Assembly: GCF_938018035.1 (NCBI RefSeq)
Contig: NZ_CALIJF010000075.1
Location: forward strand, 1 to 6,039
DNA length: 6,039 nt
Source: an uncultured Campylobacter sp.
GTDB lineage: Bacteria > Campylobacterota > Campylobacteria > Campylobacterales > Campylobacteraceae
Direction of reading: 5' to 3'
Part shown: in pieces, positions 1 through 6,037 of the stretch
Position numbering within the stretch: the first letter of the stretch is position 1
Layout of the letters: every line of letters starts with the position of its first letter
The notes under the pieces: model-generated
Seen by the model: the letters and a program-made list of their open reading frames with translations, nothing else
What the model was told of the DNA's origin: nothing
Databases searched by the model: none
Translations under genes and position numbers: made by a program

Positions 1-1589
1 TCGATGGCTATTAGCTCTAGCCTTTGCTCGCTCGACGCCACGCGCTCAAACCTCGCCCACTTTTGTTGCAGATCTCTTTTAGCCTCATCGCTTAGCTCTT
101 TTGATATTAGATCAAATTTCCTTGTTAGCCCATCAGGGTCTAGCACCTCTTGACCAACATATCGCCCCTCGTAGAGTAGCGGCAAGACGGCTCCGTCTTT
201 TACAGCGTCATCTATCGTATATCTATGAATTTCTCCGCCAAATTTAGCAAAGCTGTTTTTCTCACGTTTTAAAAGCGGAGTGCCCGTAAATCCTATATAA
301 CAAGCAAGAGGCAACGCCTTTTTCATAGCCTTATGCAGATCGCCGCCCTGCGTGCGGTGGCTCTCATCTACTAGCACGAATATATCGCCGTCTCTTATCA
401 CTACCTTTTGGTTTTTCACCTTTTCAAATTTATGCACGAGCGTAGTTATCACGCTAACGCCGCTTTGAAGCTTTTCTATCAGATCGCTTCCGCTACTTGC
501 TCGTCCTGCTTTTACATCCGTGTTTTTAAAGGTATCATGTATCTGTCCGTCTAGATCTATCCTGTCAGTTACTACGATGATCTTTGAGCTTATATAAATT
601 TGCTTTAAAAGCTTTGTTAGCATCACCATCGTGAGCGATTTACCGCTTCCTTGCGTATGCCAGATGAGTCCGCCCGCTCTTGCGCCCTCTTTTTTCGCTG
701 ATACCCTCTTTAGCGTCTCTTCGATAGCGAAAAACTGCTGATAGCGGCAAACTTTTTTCATCCTTTTATCAAACACTATATAGTGCCTAACTAGCCTTAG
801 TAGCCTATCTTTAGATAGTAGTGCAAAAAGCGTCATATCAAGCGCGCTCACCTCTCTACCATTTATCACGCTCTTTAGGCTTTCTTTTGCTTTTACCTCG
901 TCTTGCTCTTTCCACACGCTATAAAATTTAAACGGCGTTCCAGTAGTGCCGTATCTTGCCCCACTGCCATTTGCCGCGATAGTTAGCTGGATGTATTTAA
1001 AAAGGTGCGCTATCTCATCTTTGCCCTGCTCTTTTTCAAGCTGTTTTATGCCCTTCTCAAAGCTCACGCTTGATTTTTTAAGCTCGATCGCGACTATTGG
1101 TATGCCGTTTATAAAAAGCACGAGATCGGGCCTTCTGTGCTTTTGCGCCTCGCTTTGATTTGCCCTGCTTACTTCAAATTCTTCCGTTACGTAAAAGTCG
1201 TTGTTTTGTAAATTTTCAAAGTCTATAAATTTAAAAGAGAAGCTCCTTCTAGTCCCATCTTCCAAATTTTCCTCTAAACTGGTGCCGAGCAAGAGTAAAT
1301 TCGTGATCCTTTCGTTTGCGACCATTAGCCCTTCGTTTAAAGATACCCCAGCTAACTCGTCAACCGCTTTTAAGATGTTACTTTGGCTAAATTTATATCG
1401 CTTGCTCTTATACTCGTAGCCGTTTATCTCGCCAAGCTTTTGGGTTAAAATTTCCCTAAACAAAACCTCGCTTGTTTTACCGCCACGAAGCTTTAAATTT
1501 TCTTCTCTGCTTATAAATTTATAGCCCAAGTTTTGAAGTAAATTTATGCTGTTTTGCTGGATCTTATTTTCTGAAGTATCTGGGGTCAT
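1..1589 (-). CDS. hsdR: Type I restriction subunit HsdR (5' part, runs off left edge)
   Basis: This is the endonuclease/translocase subunit of a type I R-M enzyme. It uses ATP to pull DNA past the bound complex and cuts unmodified DNA at a distance. The frame is open for 529 codons from the ATG at 1589 to the window edge. The N-terminal nuclease domain carries a PD-(D/E)xK motif: D155 in RRPDLVLF, then E169 and K171 in AIELKK. A conserved YGTTGTPFKF stretch follows at about 213-222. Superfamily 2 helicase motifs come in order: Walker A TQGSGKS (312-318, K317), motif Ia VVTDRIDLDGQ (339-349), ITTLVHKF (381-388), motif II DESH (408-411) and motif III GFTGTP (433-438). The later helicase motifs and C-terminal half are outside the window, since family members are usually about 1000 residues. 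The ATG overlaps the stop of the upstream accessory gene as ATGA, and AGGAG (1595-1599) lies 5 bases before it. I see no in-frame stop or frameshift. Identification is firm; integrity of the rest is unknown. Confidence 0.96.
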   Translation of the reverse strand, partial: MTPDTSENKIQQNSINLLQNLGYKFISREENLKLRGGKTSEVLFREILTQKLGEINGYEYKSKRYKFSQSNILKAVDELAGVSLNEGLMVANERITNLLLLGTSLEENLEDGTRRSFSFKFIDFENLQNNDFYVTEEFEVSRANQSEAQKHRRPDLVLFINGIPIVAIELKKSSVSFEKGIKQLEKEQGKDEIAHLFKYIQLTIAANGSGARYGTTGTPFKFYSVWKEQDEVKAKESLKSVINGREVSALDMTLFALLSKDRLLRLVRHYIVFDKRMKKVCRYQQFFAIEETLKRVSAKKEGARAGGLIWHTQGSGKSLTMVMLTKLLKQIYISSKIIVVTDRIDLDGQIHDTFKNTDVKAGRASSGSDLIEKLQSGVSVITTLVHKFEKVKNQKVVIRDGDIFVLVDESHRTQGGDLHKAMKKALPLACYIGFTGTPLLKREKNSFAKFGGEIHRYTIDDAVKDGAVLPLLYEGRYVGQEVLDPDGLTRKFDLISKELSDEAKRDLQQKWARFERVASSEQRLELIAI

Positions 1590-2524
1590 TTGGTCTCCTC
1601 ATCCTCAAGATCAGAAAATAAGTTTTTGCCTTTAAAACTATCTTTGAATTTATTTTTTTGTTTTTTTATTCCCTTATTAGTAGCTACCCAGTTATTTAAA
1701 ATATCTCGTTTTGTTTCATAAACTTTAGCGACTCTATAAGATCTATTTTTGCACTCATTTCCAAATTCATCGTATGTTTTAGTTATACATAATTGACAAT
1801 TGATAAATGACCCATTGCCAAAATCATACCTTCCGTCTATAATATCGTTTTTAAATTTGCTATCTCCCATACTAAAATCTATACTTTCATTTCTATAAAT
1901 TCCACGCCATTTATACCTACCTTCTTTTAAAACAGGCGATATTAATTCTATGTTTGCATCATCATCTATTTCCTCTTCTTTATCGTCAACTAATATAAAA
2001 TCTATAAATTCTTCTCTTTGAACTACATATTCGTTATTTACTTCATTTCCAAATCCAACTGCTCGTATTTTTTCGTATTTTTCTATTTTTGCATAGTAAT
2101 TTGAAATCGGTCTTGCCAGTTTTTGCTCCAACTGATTGTCATCTATTCCCGCAGACTCTTTCTTAAGCTTTAAAATTTCTAATTCCAATTTTTCATTTTC
2201 AAGCCTATTCTTTTTATATGCGCCGCTTAAATAATATTTTATTAATTCCTGAAGTTGTTTAATGGCATATCCAACTGACGATGCTATAATCGTTGATGAA
2301 ATAGGGTGTACTTCTATAATGTCTAAAATTTCAATAAACCCACCCTCTTTTGCAGCCATACTTTCCAATTTAATTTCAAAACCAAATAAAGAACCAATAG
2401 TATTAATAATATTTAAAAAATCTTTTTCTATGGCATTTCTTACAAAAGCATTCATGGAATGTGAATCATCGTTCAAATAGTAATGAATTATAAATTGACT
2501 TTCAATTTTTTCTTGCCCTTTCAC
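1586..2524 (-). CDS. Uncharacterised R-M-linked accessory protein (312 aa) between hsdS and hsdR
   Basis: I do not recognise a characterised function. The start is GTG at 2524, overlapping the hsdS stop as GTGA, with AGGTGA-like bases 5 nt upstream; the next ATG is only at residue 24, so the GTG is preferred. The N-terminal part (about 10-70) has a motif-like FIIHYYLNDDSHSMNAFVRN and an EGGFIEILDII segment. A weakly hydrophobic stretch (74-88) follows, too polar for a confident membrane helix. A charged, coiled-coil-prone helix lies at about 103-124. The C-terminal half is acidic (182-189 nearly all D/E), then mixed beta-like, with aromatic/Gly motifs such as KWRGIY (205-210) and DFGNGSFINCQL (234-245). 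It ends in a Lys-rich segment and an acidic tail. I see no nuclease, ATPase or methylase motif. The arrangement matches the 'R-linked ORFs' described in Campylobacter jejuni type I loci. The overall pattern resembles unnamed conserved proteins I associate with bacterial defence loci, but I cannot confirm this. Base composition is strongly AT-rich. The ORF is certainly coding; its function is unknown. Confidence 0.88.
   Translation of the reverse strand: MKGQEKIESQFIIHYYLNDDSHSMNAFVRNAIEKDFLNIINTIGSLFGFEIKLESMAAKEGGFIEILDIIEVHPISSTIIASSVGYAIKQLQELIKYYLSGAYKKNRLENEKLELEILKLKKESAGIDDNQLEQKLARPISNYYAKIEKYEKIRAVGFGNEVNNEYVVQREEFIDFILVDDKEEEIDDDANIELISPVLKEGRYKWRGIYRNESIDFSMGDSKFKNDIIDGRYDFGNGSFINCQLCITKTYDEFGNECKNRSYRVAKVYETKRDILNNWVATNKGIKKQKNKFKDSFKGKNLFSDLEDEETK
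1595..1599 (-). promoter_or_regulatory. Ribosome binding site of hsdR
   Basis: AGGAG on the minus strand, 5 bases before the ATG at 1589. It fixes the hsdR start and lies inside the last codons of the accessory gene. HsdR can therefore be translated by fresh initiation as well as by reinitiation at the ATGA overlap. Confidence 0.75.
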
Positions 2525-3702
2525 ATTCTCACCTTTGCGCTTAGTAGTTTTTGCATCAAGCCTTGTTTTTGTTTTTTCAAATTTTCAAGCTTTAAATTTA
2601 GTAAATTTATCTCATCGTCGCAAGCCATTAAAACCTCTGCGATTTTTTGTTGCTCTTTTAAATTTGGAAGCTTTATTTTTAAATTTTCTATTGTCCTTTT
2701 GCTAAGCCCAAGTTGTGCCGTACCGCTAACTTCCCTTCTAATTTTTTTATTAATCAAATTGGAATTAATTAAATATGCTAAAAAATTGCTATTTTCTGTT
2801 GTTTTTATCCTAAAAATATGATCGCTTAAAACATAAGTATTATCTTTATCTATCACAGCAACCTTGCCTATAATTTTACCGCCACCAATATCATCTTTTG
2901 GCATAACTAAATCACCACAATCTAAAAAATCTTGACTTAAATTTGTTGTTTTTGTCAAATTCAATAAACCATCTTGTGTAATACTACCCATATCTACAAT
3001 ATAAAATTTTCCGTCACCAATAAATCTACTCTTTGAAGTTCCAGTAGAAATATCACAAATTTCACCAAGCTTTATTGCTCGCCACTCGTCTTTGAACTGG
3101 GGAAAGCGGATTTTGGCTGTGAGTAAATTTTGCATAAGAGCTTTTTTAAACTGCTTTTTGCTTTCTATCAAATTTATAGTTAAATTTATAGCCTTATCCC
3201 AAGTAGATAAAATTTCTGCTATCTTTTCTTGCTCGTCCAATGGCGGAAGTGGAATTTTAAAATTTAATAAATTACCATTATTGATTGAATTTATCGTTGC
3301 CCCAAGATCGTTTTTTACTTGTTTAAAAAACGTATTTGTTTTAAAGATATGCATCAAGAACAAATTATAGTTGCTTCGAAAAATAGCCATAAACGCACCA
3401 AATGCCAAATCCTTATATTTTTCTGTAATTAATGCACTTTTACCAATTAAATTTTTACTACCATTTCTCACACAAATTAAAATATCATTTTCTAGCGTTT
3501 TATTAAATTTTGATATGCCTTTTACATATACATCATCATTATTAAGAACAATAGAATTATCATTTATGTTTGATGAGCGTAAGACCAACAATCCATTATT
3601 TGAAACATTTTCAGGACTATATGTTAGCCCGTTTACTATTTTTCCAATTTCCCCAAGCCTCACGACACTCCATCCGCTCGGTAAATTTTTAAATTCACTC
3701 AT
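2521..3702 (-). CDS. hsdS: Type I specificity subunit HsdS
   Basis: This DNA-recognition subunit sets the bipartite target for both modification and restriction. At 393 residues it is normal length. It has the classic two-fold layout. Target-recognition domain 1 (about 1-150) begins LPSGWSVVRLGEIGKI. The central conserved helical region (about 151-200) is PLPPLDEQEKIAEIL...KKALMQNLL. Recognition domain 2 (about 201-343) begins EWRAIKLGEICDIS. The C-terminal conserved region (344-393) is KLPNLKEQQKIAEVL...QGLMQKLLSAK. The two conserved regions are clearly repeats of each other. The ATG at 3702 overlaps the hsdM stop as ATGA, with GGAG 8 bases upstream. The stop overlaps the GTG of the accessory gene. 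The recognition domains are distinctly AT-rich, for example 16 G/C in 60 bases at 3541-3600, compared with hsdM. This fits the known horizontal exchange of these domains. The target sequence cannot be read from the protein. A 12-bp tandem repeat lies in the central region. Confidence 0.95.
   Translation of the reverse strand: MSEFKNLPSGWSVVRLGEIGKIVNGLTYSPENVSNNGLLVLRSSNINDNSIVLNNDDVYVKGISKFNKTLENDILICVRNGSKNLIGKSALITEKYKDLAFGAFMAIFRSNYNLFLMHIFKTNTFFKQVKNDLGATINSINNGNLLNFKIPLPPLDEQEKIAEILSTWDKAINLTINLIESKKQFKKALMQNLLTAKIRFPQFKDEWRAIKLGEICDISTGTSKSRFIGDGKFYIVDMGSITQDGLLNLTKTTNLSQDFLDCGDLVMPKDDIGGGKIIGKVAVIDKDNTYVLSDHIFRIKTTENSNFLAYLINSNLINKKIRREVSGTAQLGLSKRTIENLKIKLPNLKEQQKIAEVLMACDDEINLLNLKLENLKKQKQGLMQKLLSAKVRM
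3168..3191 (-). repeat. 12-bp tandem repeat in the central helix of hsdS
   Basis: On the coding strand, CTATAAATTTAA is followed immediately by CTATAAATTTGA: two 12-bp units with 11 of 12 bases identical. They encode INLT-INLI (residues 172-179) at the start of the long helix that separates the two recognition domains. Twelve bases equals four codons, so gain or loss of a unit would keep the frame and change helix length. The same helix in EcoR124-type HsdS carries 12-bp (TAEL) repeats. Confidence 0.8.
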
Positions 3703-5189
3703 AGTCCAAGCTCCGCAAGATACTCGCTCATCTTGCTTTGAACGCTTTTTAGCTCGGCTTCTAGGCGTGAAATCTCTTTCTTTGTAGCCTCGATATCTAC
3801 AAGCTCTTCTTCTTCAAATGTATCGACGTAGCGAGGGATGTTTAGGTTGTAGTCGTTTTCTTTTATCTCACTAAGGCTTGCTAGGTGGGAGTATTTTTCT
3901 ATCTCGCTTCTATTTTTATAGACGGTGATTATCTTTTCAATATTTTGCTCGGTTAGCGAGTTTTGGTTTTTACCTTTTTCAAATTCTTTGCTAGCGTCGA
4001 TAAATAGCACATCTTCGTTTGAGCGGTTTTTCTTAAAAACAAGTATGCAAGCAGGAATGCTCGTGCCGTAAAATAAATTTGCCGGTAGGCCGATGACGGC
4101 GTCAAGCAAATTTTCTTCGATTAGCTTTTGGCGGATCTTACCCTCATTTGCTCCGCGAAATAGCACTCCATGCGGAAGCACGACGCCCATTTTGCCGTTA
4201 TTGTTTAGACTTTTTATCATATGCACTACAAATGCGTAATCTCCCTTGCTCTTTGGCGGCAAAGCATAGCTAGCAAATCTCATAAAAGGATCATTCAAGG
4301 CAAAGTCAGCACCCCATTTATCAAGGCTAAAGGGTGGATTTGCCACGACTATATCAAATGTCTTTATAAGGTTGTCTTGCAGATGAAGCGGGTTTCTGAT
4401 CGTATCGCCCCACTCAATGACAGCGTCGTTTATCTCGTGCAAGAACATATTCATCTTGCAAAGCGCGTGAGTTTGGCCGTTTTTCTCTTGTCCGTAAAGG
4501 CGGAAATTTTTACTACCGACCTCTTTTGACGCTTTGATAAGAAGCGAACCGGAGCCGCAAGTAGGATCGTAGATCATATCGCCCTCTTTTGGCTCAACCA
4601 GCTTTGCAAGAAGCGTCGAAACCTCGCTTGGCGTGTAAAACTCTCCGCCTTTTTTGCCAGCATCGCTTGCAAAGTGAGCTATAAGATACTCGTATGCGTC
4701 GCCTATTATGTCGTTGCCCTCAAGCATAGATGGACGAAGATCTAGCCTAGTATCACTAAAATCCTCAAGCAAATTTTGCAAGATAGCGTTTCTCTCTTTC
4801 GTATCGCCGAGCTTGTTTTTGTTATTAAAGTCGATGCTTCTAAAGATGCCTTCAAGCTTATCTTTATTGTCCTCTTCGATCTTTTCTAGAGTTTTGTTCA
4901 TTATCTCGCCTAAATTTAGAGCCTCTTTATGCGACAAAAGATACTCAAAGGTGCAACTCTCATCAAGTTTAAATTTCTCTTTCTTTAGCTTTGCTTCGAT
5001 CCTCTCACGCTTGTCGCCGTACTCGGCTCTTAGCCGCCCCAGCTTTTCTTTATAAAAATCAGATAGGTACTTGACGAAAAGCATCGTTAAAACATAGTCT
5101 TTATAATCGCTTCCGTCCATCGTGCCGCGAAATGTGTCGCAAGCCTTCCAAACTACGTTATTTATGGTCTCTTGCATGGTCTTTTGCAT
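3699..5189 (-). CDS. hsdM: Type I DNA adenine methyltransferase subunit HsdM
   Basis: This is the modification subunit. It transfers a methyl group from S-adenosylmethionine to N6 of adenine in the target chosen by HsdS, and two HsdM plus one HsdS form the methylase core. Length (496 residues) is normal. The N-terminal helical domain (about 1-155) holds the family stretch WKACDTFRGTMDGSDYKDYVL (from residue 14). Next comes GGEFYTPSEV (181-190), typical of the N6-adenine methylase fold. The cofactor motif I, DPTCGSG, is at 208-214, and the catalytic motif IV, NPPF, at 284-287. A Glu/Lys-rich coiled-coil-like tail (about 458-492) is where type I M subunits usually contact S. All key residues are present. 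The first ATG (5189) is chosen because AGGAG (5197-5201) lies 7 bases upstream; M5 would be too far. It starts one base after the half-S stop and overlaps hsdS by 4 bases. Composition is less AT-rich than hsdS. Confidence 0.97.
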   Translation of the reverse strand: MQKTMQETINNVVWKACDTFRGTMDGSDYKDYVLTMLFVKYLSDFYKEKLGRLRAEYGDKRERIEAKLKKEKFKLDESCTFEYLLSHKEALNLGEIMNKTLEKIEEDNKDKLEGIFRSIDFNNKNKLGDTKERNAILQNLLEDFSDTRLDLRPSMLEGNDIIGDAYEYLIAHFASDAGKKGGEFYTPSEVSTLLAKLVEPKEGDMIYDPTCGSGSLLIKASKEVGSKNFRLYGQEKNGQTHALCKMNMFLHEINDAVIEWGDTIRNPLHLQDNLIKTFDIVVANPPFSLDKWGADFALNDPFMRFASYALPPKSKGDYAFVVHMIKSLNNNGKMGVVLPHGVLFRGANEGKIRQKLIEENLLDAVIGLPANLFYGTSIPACILVFKKNRSNEDVLFIDASKEFEKGKNQNSLTEQNIEKIITVYKNRSEIEKYSHLASLSEIKENDYNLNIPRYVDTFEEEELVDIEATKKEISRLEAELKSVQSKMSEYLAELGL

Positions 5190-5190
5190 C

Positions 5191-5778
5191 TTAATTCTCC
5201 TCTTTTATTAAATTTTCAAATATGCTTTTGTGGTATCTTTGCTTTTGGGCTGCTAAATTTTGTAAAATTTCGCTCTCTTGACGGACCAAATTTAGGTATT
5301 TTACTATCTTGTTTTGAGTTTGTAAATTTACAAGCGGTATTTTTATGTTATTTAAGCTTGCAACGCCTATCATTGATATGGTGGTGCCTGAAACATCTGG
5401 CGCAAGGACTCTTTTAACGGCGCTACTATTTAGATAATGCGCCACAAAACGTGGATCAAATTTATCGCCTTTAACCCTTATGCGAACCATCAAAGACGAA
5501 TAGATAAGATCATCATACTCCTTGTCTATATAAACGGCGAAATTCGGCTCCCTAAGTCGCAGCAAAATATCGCCTAGGCTTACTTTATACTCCTCGCTTA
5601 TTTGCTCGTTTGATATAAACTCATCTGCAAACGAGTTGTCGTAAATGGCATTTTCGGCAAACGACTTTAGCGATACGGTTTTATACGAGTACTCAGACGG
5701 GGTATGCGCTTCAGCCTTTTTCCTACTTAACACTAGTCCGGTTTTTATTTTAGCTATGTCGTTTAATTTTATCATCAT
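5191..5778 (-). CDS. Half-length HsdS-like protein leading the operon
   Basis: This 195-residue protein has one specificity-subunit half. The single target-recognition domain (about 1-146) begins IKLNDIAKIKTGLVLSRKKAE and includes YKVSLGDILLRL (65-76) and PRFVAHYLNSSAVKRVL (109-125). One conserved helical region (about 147-192) follows: IPLVNLQTQNKIVKYLNLV...QKQRYHKSIFENL. That is about half of a normal HsdS, with a clean start and end and its own ribosome site, so it does not look like a broken full-length gene. It ends one base before hsdM and is the first gene after the promoter. In other systems half-S proteins can dimerise and mimic a whole HsdS; here it could give a second specificity, modulate the main HsdS, or bind DNA as a regulator. 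ATGATG offers two starts. The second (5775) is 7 bases from AAAGG and may be the true one; the first is only 4 bases away. Composition is closer to hsdM than to hsdS. Confidence 0.93.
   Translation of the reverse strand: MMIKLNDIAKIKTGLVLSRKKAEAHTPSEYSYKTVSLKSFAENAIYDNSFADEFISNEQISEEYKVSLGDILLRLREPNFAVYIDKEYDDLIYSSLMVRIRVKGDKFDPRFVAHYLNSSAVKRVLAPDVSGTTISMIGVASLNNIKIPLVNLQTQNKIVKYLNLVRQESEILQNLAAQKQRYHKSIFENLIKEEN
5197..5201 (-). promoter_or_regulatory. Ribosome binding site of hsdM
   Basis: AGGAG on the minus strand, 7 bases before the ATG at 5189. It decides between the two candidate starts (codons 1 and 5). It is formed by the last codons of the half-S gene (GAG GAG AAT TAA), so the two genes are evolutionarily locked together. 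Confidence 0.75.
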
Positions 5779-5782
5779 AAAA

Positions 5783-5789
5783 CCTTTTT
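5783..5789 (-). promoter_or_regulatory. Ribosome binding site of half-S gene
   Basis: AAAAAGG on the minus strand. It lies 4 bases from the ATG at 5778 and 7 bases from the next ATG at 5775. Spacing favours the second ATG, which would shorten the protein by one Met. Confidence 0.65.
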
Positions 5790-5791
5790 AT

Positions 5792-5811
5792 GTATTACTT
5801 ATAAATAATAC
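5792..5811. promoter_or_regulatory. 20-bp palindrome at transcription start, operator candidate
   Basis: GTATTA and TAATAC arms flank an inner TTATAA, itself a palindrome. Over 20 bases 9 of 10 symmetrical pairs match; the one mismatch is a T/G pair. It begins about one base after the predicted start of transcription (near 5812) and ends 3 bases before the ribosome site. It could be a repressor operator, or in RNA a weak AU hairpin with a G-U pair near the ribosome site. No other full copy was seen in the window. Confidence 0.55.
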
Positions 5812-5818
5812 TAGGCGA

Positions 5819-5847
5819 AGTATATCAAGTAAGATAGAAAATGTCAA
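5819..5847 (-). promoter_or_regulatory. Sigma-70 promoter of the R-M operon
   Basis: A perfect -35 box TTGACA (5842-5847), a 17-bp spacer, then TATACT (5819-5824) as the -10 box. The predicted start is near 5812, giving a leader of about 34 bases before the half-S ATG. A consensus -35 is notable, since Campylobacter promoters often lack one. It is the only strong promoter seen for the five genes. Confidence 0.8.
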
Positions 5848-5975
5848 GAGATTTTGTATAACTTTCGAAATAGTACATATTTTATGCAAAGCGCGAGCCG
5901 ATATTAAGGTTGGCGGCGACACTTACTCTAAGCCCCTTTAAAATTTGTGCGATTTACTCGGGTTATATTAAATTT

Positions 5976-6008
5976 GCACGATTGGGCAAGGAATTTGGAC
6001 TATCGTGC
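5976..6008. repeat. 7-bp inverted repeat
   Basis: GCACGAT (5976-5982) and ATCGTGC (6002-6008) are exact reverse complements around a 19-base loop. It lies just upstream of the plus-strand -10-like element. It might be a regulator site for the gene to the right, or chance. No T-run follows on either strand that would make it a terminator. Confidence 0.3.
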
Positions 6009-6031
6009 TACCGCAAAATTTTAAAAAAGGC

Positions 6032-6037
6032 TATAAT
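6032..6037 (+). promoter_or_regulatory. Possible -10 box for a gene to the right
   Basis: TATAAT preceded by GGC and an A/T run (6017-6028), in the form GGCTATAATTT, close to the Campylobacter sigma-70 -10 consensus. It would drive a plus-strand gene outside the window, divergent from the R-M operon. No clear -35 box is visible. The downstream gene cannot be seen. Confidence 0.45.

Noticed and set aside
2281..2325. Possible membrane segment in the accessory protein (residues 67-81 and nearby)
   Set aside because: Broken by Glu, His and Pro, with many Ser/Thr. It is too polar for a confident transmembrane helix and could be a buried amphipathic helix.
2521..3702. Invertible shuffling system for hsdS (silent S cassettes plus recombinase)
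   Set aside because: No recombinase gene and no long inverted repeats between hsdS and half-S were seen. The half-S lies in the same orientation and is diverged, so inversion is not supported within this window.
3371..3787. 138-codon plus-strand open frame across the hsdM/hsdS junction
   Set aside because: It is antisense to two firmly identified genes, spans their junction, has no ribosome site, and its product is a low-complexity Phe/Leu/Ser sequence typical of the reverse of AT-rich coding DNA.
4708..5055. 115-codon plus-strand open frame inside hsdM
   Set aside because: Ser/Leu/Phe-rich shadow of Lys/Glu-rich HsdM codons, without supporting start signals.
5891..5920. Possible terminator hairpin (GCCGA with TTGGC)
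   Set aside because: Only 5 pairs, one of them G-T, and no T-run follows on either strand.
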